In this document: piece after piece, positions 1 to 5,493 of the stretch
Layout of the letters: the number at the start of each line of letters is the position of its first letter
How positions within the stretch are numbered: the first letter of the stretch is position 1
Translations under genes and position numbers: made by a program
The notes under the pieces: generated by a model
Database searches by the model: none
Told to the model about the DNA's origin: nothing
What the model saw: the letters and a program-made list of their open reading frames with translations, nothing else
Source: Candidatus Delongbacteria bacterium
GTDB taxonomy: Bacteria; CAIWAD01; BS150m-G50
DNA: 5,498 nucleotides
NCBI GenBank assembly: GCA_016784425.1
Contig: JADHUQ010000150.1
Span: forward strand, 1-5,498
Reading direction: 5' to 3'

Positions 1-723
1 CAGGTTGTACACAGTCAACTCGACTCGCTGTGGATGCAAGAGTGTGAACTCGATGGTAGTGGATGGATTGAAGGGGTTGGGGTGGTTTTGCATCAAGGCG
101 ATGCGATCAGGATTGAGGATCTGGATATGCTCAGGTGTTTCAGCGGAGTAGGTCCAATAGTTACCGACAGCCAGCGGCATGTAACCGTAACCGCCCTGCA
201 GGGAGTACGATTCCAGATACAGCCAGAGAAAATCATCGTCATCATTCTGGTAGAAAAACTGTACCTGTCCAACCTGCGTGGCAAACCAGCGACTTCCATC
301 GAAGCTGCTACCGGCGGAATCAATGAAGGCTATTTCCCAGCTGTTGAAAGTCCCCGCACCGACGGTAACCTCTACTTCCTGAAGCGCTTCTTCCAGAGTG
401 GGCATGCCGCTGAAAATACCGACCCAGGATTCACCCACAACCAGACCCCCTGTCTTCACCAGGGTGTATGGAGCCGCCCAGAAAACCGGATCCCCACCAT
501 CGGTTGGCAGGTAGCCGTAACTCATTACCCAGTTTCCGTCAATTCGGAAGAGCTCGCTGCTCTGGTATTCCCCGTTACGGGTTACAGCCAGCTCGAACAG
601 CTCCACATCGATCCCGTTTACATCATAGTATGCTTCTGTAGTTATTTCCATTTCAAACAGGTCTTGAGCGCCAGAGACGGTAACCAGAAGCAGTAACAAC
701 CCAAAGATAGCATTGACTTTCAC
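1..723 (-). CDS. Secreted protein with NPFNP-type C-terminal domain, 3' end missing
   Basis: Open frame of 241 codons running off the left edge of the window. It starts with GTG at 723, chosen because GGGAGG lies 5 nt upstream and a clean signal peptide follows (residues 1-19, hydrophobic FGLLLLLVTV, likely cut after SGA). Residues about 25-195 form a beta-rich, aromatic- and acidic-rich region. It contains 'VTVGAGTFNSWEIAF' (119-133), 'WFATQVGQVQFFY' (146-158), the acidic run NDDDD (160-164) and 'YMPLAVGNYWTYSAE' (181-195). Similar 'TVxAGTF...W(F/Y)A..VG.V...' and 'PL.VGNYWTY' phrases occur in secreted proteins of uncultivated FCB-type bacteria, but I cannot name the family. From residue 214, HPNPFNPSTTIEF opens a FlgD-Ig-like / type IX sorting domain, cut by the window end after about 28 residues. 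It probably acts at the cell surface or outside the cell; function unknown. A 276-nt gap separates it from the upstream gene, so it may have its own promoter. Confidence 0.85.
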   Translation of the reverse strand, partial: MKVNAIFGLLLLLVTVSGAQDLFEMEITTEAYYDVNGIDVELFELAVTRNGEYQSSELFRIDGNWVMSYGYLPTDGGDPVFWAAPYTLVKTGGLVVGESWVGIFSGMPTLEEALQEVEVTVGAGTFNSWEIAFIDSAGSSFDGSRWFATQVGQVQFFYQNDDDDFLWLYLESYSLQGGYGYMPLAVGNYWTYSAETPEHIQILNPDRIALMQNHPNPFNPSTTIEFTLLHPQRVELTVYNL

Positions 724-728
724 AGTGA

Positions 729-734
729 CCTCCC
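729..734 (-). promoter_or_regulatory. Ribosome binding site setting a GTG start
   Basis: The minus strand reads GGGAGG here, 5 nt before the GTG at 723-721. This strong Shine-Dalgarno match supports GTG as the true start of the leftmost gene; no ATG in frame gives a complete signal peptide. Confidence 0.7.
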
Positions 735-915
735 ATCTGTACGGTCTTTAGCTCAATTCACTTCTAAATACTCGAATCCATAGTGCCTTCCAAACAAATC
801 CTGCTGAAGCTCGAGTAGCTGTGTCTGTCGTTTTTTTTATGCATCTTCAATTCTGGTATCTGGTTGTCCAGAGTTAACAGACTTGCTTTTTTCACAAAAC
901 TCACCATAAACAGTG

Positions 916-932
916 CTGCTTCCGTGAAGCAG
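916..932. repeat. Perfect 7-bp inverted repeat, possible transcript-end hairpin
   Basis: CTGCTTC-CGT-GAAGCAG forms a 7-bp stem with a 3-nt loop, about 70 nt downstream of the stop codon of the gene ending at 1000. On the minus strand it is followed by CACTGTTTATGG, which is not a real U-tract. It is therefore either an imperfect terminator, an mRNA 3' stabilising hairpin, or chance. Confidence 0.35.
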
Positions 933-999
933 AACAAAAGTCGCTGAAGGGATACTATCGCATCTATGGGACAAAGAAGATCTTTACCTGTTCAAACAG

Positions 1000-1755
1000 C
1001 TATTTCAGGTACATCACTTTCCGCGAAGCTGGATAGCCGCCTGCGCTTAGTTCGACCATGTAGATCCCGGATGAAAGATCACTCGGAGACCAGATAGCGG
1101 TATGCCACCCCGCAGTCATGAACCCCTCCTGTATCACATCAACAAGCTGCCCCTGGATGTTGTAGATGGAGAGCTGGACACTTCCGGAAGTGGCGAGGCT
1201 GTATTCGATTGTGGTAGTAGGGTTGAAGGGGTTGGGGTAAGCGGGTGCCAGGACGAATTCAGTCATAACCAGTTCAGTTACCTGATCGCAGAAACCACAG
1301 AAAGACAAAGGTAGAAGTCCCTCATCATGAATACCGTTGTCGATCAGGTCCTCAAACGGTTCGCCGGAATCCCACTGACCGTTTGAATTCTCATCTGTGT
1401 ATGGTTCCTCATCCAACAGAACCGGATAGTCTGGGGGTGGCTCCGGAATGGGGCCATCATACAGGAAGTAAAGCAGGTAGGAGCCAACTCCCGGGTCTGC
1501 GATCTCGCAATTGCTCAGCTCTATACGGATTGCGCCACTACCCTCGAAGATGATATCGTATTGCCCCCAGTCCCAGGCAATGATATCAACTATGACAATA
1601 CCTGTGCCAGCGATGACATCAAAATCCCAGCCAACAGTGCTGCCTGGAAAGCAATCGACACCGATGAAGTCCCAGTCGCCAAACGTAACCTGACCGGCAA
1701 CAGCAGCGGTGGTCAATACTGCACAGGTGATAACGACAGTCAGTAACTTTTTCAT
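1000..1755 (-). CDS. Small secreted protein with acidic Ca-loop-like segment and NPFNP C-terminal sorting domain
   Basis: Product of 251 residues, ending in TAG. Residues 1-20 (MKKLLTVVIT...AVA) are a typical signal peptide cut before GQ. Residues 21-105 are beta-rich and dominated by W, D, I and G, with cysteines at 35 and 83; I do not recognise this domain. A proline stretch (GPIPEPPPDYP, 101-111) leads to an acidic segment at about 115-146. There 'DENSNGQWDSGE' and 'DLIDNGIHDEG' resemble two degenerate DxNxNGxxDxGE calcium-binding loops as in EF-hand or dockerin-like linkers. After CGFC (153-156), residues 172-251 form a FlgD-Ig-like / T9SS type A sorting domain: AYPNPFNPTTTIEY, then SIYNIQGQLV, W..SDLSSGIYMVEL and a final KVMYLK. 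In Bacteroidota this domain directs export and surface anchoring; here that role is inferred. It starts 17 nt after the preceding stop, so it is probably co-transcribed with that gene. Its sorting domain is nearly the same as that of the broken beta-helix gene at 4058-5493. Confidence 0.9.
   Translation of the reverse strand: MKKLLTVVITCAVLTTAAVAGQVTFGDWDFIGVDCFPGSTVGWDFDVIAGTGIVIVDIIAWDWGQYDIIFEGSGAIRIELSNCEIADPGVGSYLLYFLYDGPIPEPPPDYPVLLDEEPYTDENSNGQWDSGEPFEDLIDNGIHDEGLLPLSFCGFCDQVTELVMTEFVLAPAYPNPFNPTTTIEYSLATSGSVQLSIYNIQGQLVDVIQEGFMTAGWHTAIWSPSDLSSGIYMVELSAGGYPASRKVMYLK
1168..1215 (-). repeat. 48-nt perfect direct repeat in sorting domain (copy 1)
   Basis: Identical base for base to 4226-4273. 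It encodes the TTIEYSLATSGSVQLSIYN part of the C-terminal domain of the gene at 1000-1755. The surrounding 1111-1250 also aligns to 4169-4308 almost without gaps, with more differences outward. Confidence 0.85.
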
Positions 1756-1761
1756 AGTCAT

Positions 1762-1766
1762 CTCCT
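1762..1766 (-). promoter_or_regulatory. Ribosome binding site that selects the second of two ATGs
   Basis: AGGAG on the minus strand touches the ATG at 1761-1759 with no spacing but lies 6 nt before the ATG at 1755-1753. Normal spacing makes 1755 the start, giving MKKLL rather than MTMKKLL. The site lies inside the 17-nt gap after the upstream gene's TAG. Confidence 0.75.
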
Positions 1767-1772
1767 CGTACT

Positions 1773-2570
1773 CTATTTGTGTGAGGAAGCTTTACCTGTA
1801 CTGTCCGCCTGCTCATCGGTCAGTACATCGGTTCCTACGATGAAGGTCCAGTTCCAGTCAGGACCGGCACTCATATCAACGATCTCATAGCCTTTACCTG
1901 GAACCAGTGAGGAAAGAGAGCCAACCCAGTGGCCACCGAGATAGAAAGCATTGAGCCAGACTGTTCCGGTGTAATGCTCTATGGCATCTCCGCCGGGGCG
2001 GGAGGGGTAGACAGGATGGAGGCCTGAACCTAAAAGGTTGTAGCAATCACCCTGAACACCGGACAGCATGCGCTGCATCGGCAACGGATTGGCTACGAAA
2101 GTTCGGACCGGCACACCAGGAATAGTGGTGCTGGCAATCATACCCATATTTACCACGGTGCCTGCCGGAATAACATCGCCGGCGAAAACCTTGGTTACAT
2201 TACCGGCACCGTGACGGTTGTAAAAGAAGTAGGACTTGTAGTGATCAATACCGGTTATCGACCCGATCCAGGTTCCACCGGGGTTGCGCCACTTGTTCAA
2301 CCATGCACCGGCAACATACTCTTCCAGCAGATCGGAAGCGTCGGGCACATCAGCCGGGCTGACACCACCGATGAACTGTGTGCCCCAGATTTCGGTGAAG
2401 TCGCCATCAGTCTCGGTACCACGCGGCTGAATCGTAATGTGATTTACTGTTCCAGGATCATCAGAGACTTCAATCGTAACAAATCCAACCGTGATCGAGG
2501 GTTCCGATTCGGTGGCAAATGTGACGGCAGCGACAGCGATAACAGCCAGCAATATGATCAGTCTATTCAT
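1773..2570 (-). CDS. Secreted protein with two tandem WLN/GGxWxGS modules, no sorting domain
   Basis: Product of 265 residues from the ATG at 2570, preceded by GGGGAG 4 nt upstream. The frame stays open back to 2660, but those extra 30 codons would put a non-secretory stretch ahead of the signal peptide, so the internal start is preferred. Residues 1-19 (MNRLIILLAVIAVAAVTFA) are a signal peptide. Two related halves follow. The first has AWLNKWRNPGGTWIGSITGI (89-108) then VFAGDV (128-133); the second has VWLNAFYLGGHWVGSLSSL (204-222), PGKGYEIV (224-231), WNWTF (239-243) and VGTDV (245-249). Each half begins with a polar lead-in containing ASDLLEEY or GDAIEHY. 'W.GSL..L.PGKGYxI' phrases are familiar from exported proteins of uncultivated FCB-type bacteria; no enzyme motif is visible. 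The C-terminus (DSTGKASSHK) is short and polar, so the protein is probably periplasmic, released, or held by a partner. It is followed 17 nt later by the next gene, which does carry a sorting domain. Confidence 0.87.
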   Translation of the reverse strand: MNRLIILLAVIAVAAVTFATESEPSITVGFVTIEVSDDPGTVNHITIQPRGTETDGDFTEIWGTQFIGGVSPADVPDASDLLEEYVAGAWLNKWRNPGGTWIGSITGIDHYKSYFFYNRHGAGNVTKVFAGDVIPAGTVVNMGMIASTTIPGVPVRTFVANPLPMQRMLSGVQGDCYNLLGSGLHPVYPSRPGGDAIEHYTGTVWLNAFYLGGHWVGSLSSLVPGKGYEIVDMSAGPDWNWTFIVGTDVLTDEQADSTGKASSHK

Positions 2571-2574
2571 TATT

Positions 2575-2580
2575 CTCCCC
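2575..2580 (-). promoter_or_regulatory. Ribosome binding site supporting the internal ATG at 2570
   Basis: GGGGAG on the minus strand lies 4 nt (AATA) before the ATG at 2570-2568. It supports starting at the signal peptide MNRLII rather than 30 codons further upstream at 2660. Confidence 0.65.
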
Positions 2581-2639
2581 TTGTTCAGGCCCTGAGTAGA
2601 AAGACCGCCGAGGGTAGGATATTCTTGCAGGTATTCGAT

Positions 2640-2668
2640 AAAAAAGGCAGAGCTTATCATGAAAACTC
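2640..2668 (-). terminator. Weak terminator-like hairpin overlapping a stop codon
   Basis: On the minus strand, GAGTTT (2668-2663) can pair with AAGCTC (2655-2650) through a 6-bp stem with one G-U pair and a 7-nt loop. After 4 nt comes a run of six U (2645-2640). The stem is short and AU-rich and begins inside the stop codon of the beta-helix gene, so any termination would be partial. It lies in the 96-nt gap between the second beta-helix gene and the next gene. Confidence 0.22.
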
Positions 2669-4046
2669 AATCCTCCTCCCAGGTAACTGTGAAGAAACCG
2701 TTGCCGCCGGGATAAGATCTGGTGTAGTAAGGTACCAATACAGTCGCTTCCAGGGGCCAAGCGCCGGAATTTGTCTCGGAGTAGTAGACATGGTAGCGAT
2801 CAGCCTGCGGAACTGCCGTCCAGAACAGCTGAAGTTCTCCAGTGACGGCATAGGATATCCGGAGATCCTCAATGTTCTCACCCTCGCAGAAAGCAGTGGT
2901 ATGCCCCATCACTCCACAGATATCGGTGCGACATGGCGATTGTAGCTGCAGGCGATAATCACCATTCTCCGGATCGCAGAAAAGCGGATCGGCGTCGATA
3001 TTGTTTTCCCCTTCCCAACCGCCCTGGACATCAGAACAGCTGACGGTGGCTTCACCAGAAATTTCTCCAGGGGTATTCCCCCAGAGAATGCAGTTCTCTA
3101 GAACCGGGTTGGAATCAGTCGAATAAATTCCGCCACCATCGTCATCAGCTGTGTTTTCACTTATTGTTACATTGGTGAGTGTCGCACTGTTGCCATAACA
3201 ATAAATCCCACCACCAACATAGAAAGCATGGTTGTAACTTATCAGCACACCGTCTAATACCAGATTGCAGTCCGATTGGCAATAGATGCCACCCCCCCAA
3301 TATGCCCCATTCCCAGTTATCGTTACATTGGTAAGGACCGGATTGCTGACTCCACGGCAGGCAATTCCACCACCCCAGAAAACACCCAGATTGCCGCTTA
3401 TCGTAACATTGCTCAGTGTCGGACAGCTGTTATGGCAATAGATCCCGGAGCCTGCACCCCACACTGCGTATACCGAATTATTAGTGATTATCACATTTGT
3501 AAGAGTGGGATTTGAACCAAGACAGCAAATTCCACCACCAGCACTACCTTCCGCTGGGCCTGCCAAATTATCAGTGATCATCACATTCGTAAGAGTGGGG
3601 TTTGAATAAAGACAGTGAATCCCACCCCCACCGCGATAACCTGTGTTACCACTTATCGTTACATCTATGAGTTGCGGGTTGGCAGTAAAAAAATAGATTC
3701 CACCTCCTACACTACTGAAGCCATTCTGAATGACGAAACCAGTTATAAGTGTACTGCTATCGATTATTCCGCCCAGATCCTCCTCAAAGCGTATTACACT
3801 CCCCAACGAGTCCCCGTCAATGATACAGTCCTCCTGCCCACTCCCGATCAACTTGATCCCATTAACAGCCGGCCAGATGATATTCTCCACGTAAGTGCCG
3901 GAGGCGACGAGGACTGTGTCACCCTCAACGGCTGTGTTGAGTCCTGCCTGGATGGTGGACTGATCATCAGGGATGTGAATGGTGGTGGCGAGAGATATCG
4001 CGCTAATGGTGGTGATGAGTAGGACCGATACAGCGAGTCTTCGCAT
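2667..4046 (-). CDS. Secreted right-handed beta-helix protein with C-terminal fibronectin-III-like module
   Basis: Product of 459 residues from the ATG at 4046 (MRRLAV), which aligns with MRRFFL of the upstream paralogue. A start at 4106 would lie inside the preceding gene and mask the signal peptide. The Shine-Dalgarno site is weak (CTGGAA, about 7 nt before ATG). Residues 1-20 are a signal peptide cut before TTIH. Residues 21-110 hold the beta-helix entry motif IPDDQSTIQAGLNTAVEGD, then VASGTY, IKLIGSG and CIIDG. Residues 111-325 are parallel beta-helix coils of about 26-30 residues, each with a GGGI(Y/H/A/C) turn and SNPTLTNVTITxN. Turns start near 114, 139, 170, 199 (degenerate GSGI), 225, 251, 278 and 304, eight in all. 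A cap follows (DADPLFCDPENGDYRL, 351-365; CRTDICG; CEGE). Residues 393-459 look like a fibronectin-III fold (LQLFWTAVPQADRYHVYYSE). No lyase catalytic site is evident, so an adhesive or structural surface role is more likely. It starts 11 nt after the upstream paralogue's stop, consistent with co-transcription. Confidence 0.9.
   Translation of the reverse strand: MRRLAVSVLLITTISAISLATTIHIPDDQSTIQAGLNTAVEGDTVLVASGTYVENIIWPAVNGIKLIGSGQEDCIIDGDSLGSVIRFEEDLGGIIDSSTLITGFVIQNGFSSVGGGIYFFTANPQLIDVTISGNTGYRGGGGIHCLYSNPTLTNVMITDNLAGPAEGSAGGGICCLGSNPTLTNVIITNNSVYAVWGAGSGIYCHNSCPTLSNVTISGNLGVFWGGGIACRGVSNPVLTNVTITGNGAYWGGGIYCQSDCNLVLDGVLISYNHAFYVGGGIYCYGNSATLTNVTISENTADDDGGGIYSTDSNPVLENCILWGNTPGEISGEATVSCSDVQGGWEGENNIDADPLFCDPENGDYRLQLQSPCRTDICGVMGHTTAFCEGENIEDLRISYAVTGELQLFWTAVPQADRYHVYYSETNSGAWPLEATVLVPYYTRSYPGGNGFFTVTWEED
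3100..3710 (-). repeat. Coding repeat array: eight beta-helix coils of 78-90 nt
   Basis: Every 78-90 nt the plus strand shows a CCACC-rich block (encoding GGGI), followed by a 'GT(T/C)ACATT' block (encoding NVTI/NVMI). The units are imperfect and in frame, and they encode successive coils of the beta-helix. This is a protein-coding repeat, not a satellite or a CRISPR array. Repeats of this kind can gain or lose coils by unequal recombination. Confidence 0.75.
3484..3630 (-). repeat. Adjacent recently duplicated beta-helix coils, 90-nt period
   Basis: Positions 3484-3540 and 3574-3630 align without gaps at 48 of 57 bases, far closer than other coils in the array. They encode the SNPTLTNV(M/I)IT coils at residues about 148-190. 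The offset is exactly 90 nt (30 codons), so one coil appears to have arisen from its neighbour by tandem duplication. Confidence 0.65.
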
Positions 4047-4057
4047 AGTTATTCCAG

Positions 4058-5119
4058 TTACTTTATGTAGCTGACCTTGATGACTTCCCGCTCTCCGCCG
4101 GCACACAGCTCAACGAAGAAAATCCCTGATGACAAATGGGTTGGGGACCAAGTTACGCTGTGCTGCCCCGCTGGCATGAATCCATCCTGTATTTCGTAGA
4201 TCAGCTGGCCACGGATGTTGTAAACGGAGAGCTGGACACTTCCGGAAGTGGCGAGGCTGTATTCGATTGTGGTCGACGGGTTGAAGGGATTGGGGTAGGC
4301 GTCAGCAAGGTAGAATCCTGATGGTTCAGCGATCAGATCCTCGACGCCCTCCCCTTCGCAAGTCTCCCCTGTATACCCCATGAATCCGCAGATATCAGTG
4401 CGGCAGGGAGAATCTAGTTGTAGTCGATAGTCACCGTTTTCCGGATCGCAGAATAGGGGGTCTGTGTCGAGGTTGTTCTCCAGCCAGTATACATAGCCGT
4501 TGTCGTTGGCTTCGATGCCTGCTTCACCGCCTTCGATGTCACTGCAAGAAATAGTGATGGAATTTGGTTCACTAATGTCGAGAAAAAACAATTCCTGAGG
4601 CGTGTTATGCCAGAGGATACTGTTTTCTACAGACAGATTGGAATTTGACCAGCAAAACAAACCGCCACCTTCAGAATATGCCGTGTTGTAACTCATCGTC
4701 ACATGTTCCAAGCTCAGGAAAGAGTTGTAATAGCAATGGATTCCACCGCCACGATACTCGGCTGTGTTATTGGTAATTTCAACATTAACAAAGTGTGGAT
4801 TGGAGTTATTCCAACTGCAGATCCCGCCACCATAGTTAGCGTAATTTCCAGTTACTGTCACATTAATGAAACTCGGATTGGAGGCGAGCCAGAGGTACAC
4901 TCCACCGCCATTAACGGCTATATTGTCTGCGATAACGACACATTCCAGATCTGGACTGGACTCTTCGCAATAGATTCCACCGCCATAATTAGGGGCCCAA
5001 TTGTTTCTAATCGTCACATTTACCAGAGTCGGACTGGAATACCGGCAAGCAATCCCGCCGCCTTTATCAGAAGCGAATCTGTTATAGTTACATTTGCCAG
5101 ACTTGGGTTTGAATCCCAA
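4058..5119 (-). CDS. Beta-helix protein with NPFNP sorting domain, 3' part of a frameshifted gene
   Basis: This open frame carries the distal part of the gene whose 5' part lies at 5020-5493. Its first codon at 5119 is only a TTG, with no signal peptide. The first 19 residues match nothing in the family, and homology begins at GGGIACR (codon at 5062). Six GGG turns follow (frame residues 20, 46, 71, 97, 124, 151), each with a SNP..(V/I)NVT(I/V) strand. Then come a cap shared with the downstream paralogue (DTDPLFCDPENGDYRL at 218-233, CRTDICG, CEGEG) and a FlgD-Ig-like / T9SS type A sorting domain at about 270-353: AYPNPFNPSTTIEY, SVYNIRGQL, W.PTHLSSGIFFVEL, terminal KVSYIK, then TAA. Rejoined with the 5' part, the protein would have about 478 residues, 19 more than its 459-residue paralogue. 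The cap region has an extra acidic insert (about 195-212) absent from the paralogue. Whether this is a pseudogene, a sequencing indel or a recoded gene cannot be settled from the window. Confidence 0.85.
   Translation of the reverse strand: MGFKPKSGKCNYNRFASDKGGGIACRYSSPTLVNVTIRNNWAPNYGGGIYCEESSPDLECVVIADNIAVNGGGVYLWLASNPSFINVTVTGNYANYGGGICSWNNSNPHFVNVEITNNTAEYRGGGIHCYYNSFLSLEHVTMSYNTAYSEGGGLFCWSNSNLSVENSILWHNTPQELFFLDISEPNSITISCSDIEGGEAGIEANDNGYVYWLENNLDTDPLFCDPENGDYRLQLDSPCRTDICGFMGYTGETCEGEGVEDLIAEPSGFYLADAYPNPFNPSTTIEYSLATSGSVQLSVYNIRGQLIYEIQDGFMPAGQHSVTWSPTHLSSGIFFVELCAGGEREVIKVSYIK
4226..4273 (-). repeat. 48-nt perfect direct repeat in sorting domain (copy 2)
   Basis: Second copy of the 1168-1215 repeat, at a constant offset of 3058 nt and in the same orientation. 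It lies in the C-terminal sorting domain of the broken beta-helix gene. Identity at synonymous positions implies recent duplication or gene conversion rather than protein-level conservation alone. Confidence 0.85.
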
Positions 5120-5140
5120 AAGTATATTCCGCCACCAGCA
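4620..5140 (-). repeat. Coding repeat array: seven beta-helix coils interrupted by a frameshift
   Basis: Units of about 75-85 nt encode GGG turns and NVT strands, as in the paralogue's array. One coil lies in the 5' frame (GGGIYFWDSNPSLANVTIT) and six in the shifted frame. The frame changes exactly between the first and second coil. Confidence 0.7.
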
Positions 5141-5493
5141 TCGTTCGGATAGTCTACCTGTGCCGATCCGTTTTGAATGGTAAAACCGTCTATAAGCGTG
5201 CTCGAATCAATAATCCCACCCAGCTCCTCTTCAAACCGCACCACGCTTCCTTCCTGATTGCCATCGATAATACAATCCTCTTCACCACTCCCGATCAATT
5301 TGATCCCGTTGACCGCAGGCCAGATGATGTTCTCGAAATATGTACCGGATGCTACGAGGACAGTATCGCCTTCAACAGCAGTGTTAAGTCCTGCCTGAAT
5401 GGATGACTGATCATCGGGGACGTGGATGGTGGTGGCGTAAGAGGTCGGAGTGAATCCGACCATCAGGAAGGAGATAAGGAAAAACCTTCGCAA
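5020..5493 (-). CDS. Beta-helix protein, 5' part of a frameshifted gene, TTG start
   Basis: The frame encodes 157 residues. Residues 1-20 (MRRFFLISFLMVGFTPTSYA) are a signal peptide cut before TTIH. Residues 21-138 match the downstream paralogue almost residue for residue: VPDDQSSIQAGLNTAVEGD, VASGTY, IIWPAVNGIKLIGSG, CIIDG, LGGIIDSSTLI, then one coil (GGGIYFWDSNP...NVTIT). After NVTITDS the frame turns into LLIKAAGLLAGIPVRLW and stops at 5020, while the next frame supplies the expected GGGIACR from 5062. The native protein therefore continues into 4058-5079. The start is inferred as TTG at 5493 because it aligns with ATG-CGA of the paralogue. Only 5 nt lie upstream in the window, so the ribosome site, the promoter and any longer N-terminus cannot be seen. 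As read, it would yield a secreted truncated protein lacking most coils and the sorting domain. Confidence 0.82.
   Translation of the reverse strand: MRRFFLISFLMVGFTPTSYATTIHVPDDQSSIQAGLNTAVEGDTVLVASGTYFENIIWPAVNGIKLIGSGEEDCIIDGNQEGSVVRFEEELGGIIDSSTLIDGFTIQNGSAQVDYPNDAGGGIYFWDSNPSLANVTITDSLLIKAAGLLAGIPVRLW
5063..5079 (-). other. Frameshift point in the first beta-helix gene
   Basis: Homology is in one frame up to NVTIT (last base 5080) and in the -1 frame from GGGIACR (first base 5062). The 17 bases between must contain the lesion. Adding one base gives six residues between NVTIT and GGG; adding four gives seven. Intact coils in both genes have six or seven residues there (GNYANY, NNWAPNY, ENTADDD). 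No X-XXY-YYZ slippery heptamer or long homopolymer is present, only AAA and TT. Confidence 0.8.

Larger units (their letters stand above)
724..999. other. 276-nt intergenic region with inverted repeats and a weak promoter candidate
   Basis: I find no credible gene here. It contains two perfect short inverted repeats (859-872, TCTGG-TTGT-CCAGA; 916-932, described separately) and a run of eight T at 831-838 on the plus strand. On the minus strand, TTGGAA (793-788) and TATTTA (770-765) are 17 nt apart and lie about 40 nt before the GTG at 723. They match the sigma-70 consensus at only 4/6 and 3/6 positions, so this is a weak promoter candidate. The gap is the longest between genes in the window and is where one transcript could end and another begin. 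Confidence 0.5.

Noticed and set aside
34..696. Long plus-strand open frame of 220 codons
   Set aside because: It is the antisense shadow of the minus-strand secreted gene that has a signal peptide, a GGGAGG site and an NPFNP motif. The plus-strand product has no recognisable domain or ribosome site.
831..838. Run of eight T on the plus strand as a terminator
   Set aside because: There is no plus-strand gene to terminate and no good stem directly before it; on the minus strand it is an A-run.
2571..2660. Thirty-codon N-terminal extension of the WLN/GG protein
   Set aside because: The extension precedes a classical signal peptide, whose ATG has its own GGGGAG site.
2211..2945. Plus-strand open frame of 244 codons
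   Set aside because: It spans the ends of two well-supported minus-strand genes and the gap between them, with a composition that looks random. Treated as a shadow.
3100..3710. Regular ~80-90-nt repeats resembling a CRISPR array
   Set aside because: The units are imperfect, in frame and encode GGGI/NVTI coils with no constant repeat plus unique spacer structure. They are beta-helix coding repeats.
4047..4106. Twenty-codon N-terminal extension of the second beta-helix protein
   Set aside because: It overlaps the end of the preceding gene and would bury the signal peptide; the paralogue also begins at the MRR position.
5063..5079. Programmed -1 ribosomal frameshifting joining the two frames
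   Set aside because: The direction would fit, but there is no X-XXY-YYZ heptamer in the interval and no obvious downstream pseudoknot; an indel is simpler.
2667..5493. Polymorphic outer-membrane (Pmp) autotransporters, suggested by GGG-I and NVTI-N repeats
   Set aside because: There is no C-terminal autotransporter beta-barrel. One protein ends in a sorting domain and the other in a fibronectin-like module, so they are generic beta-helix proteins with other export tags.
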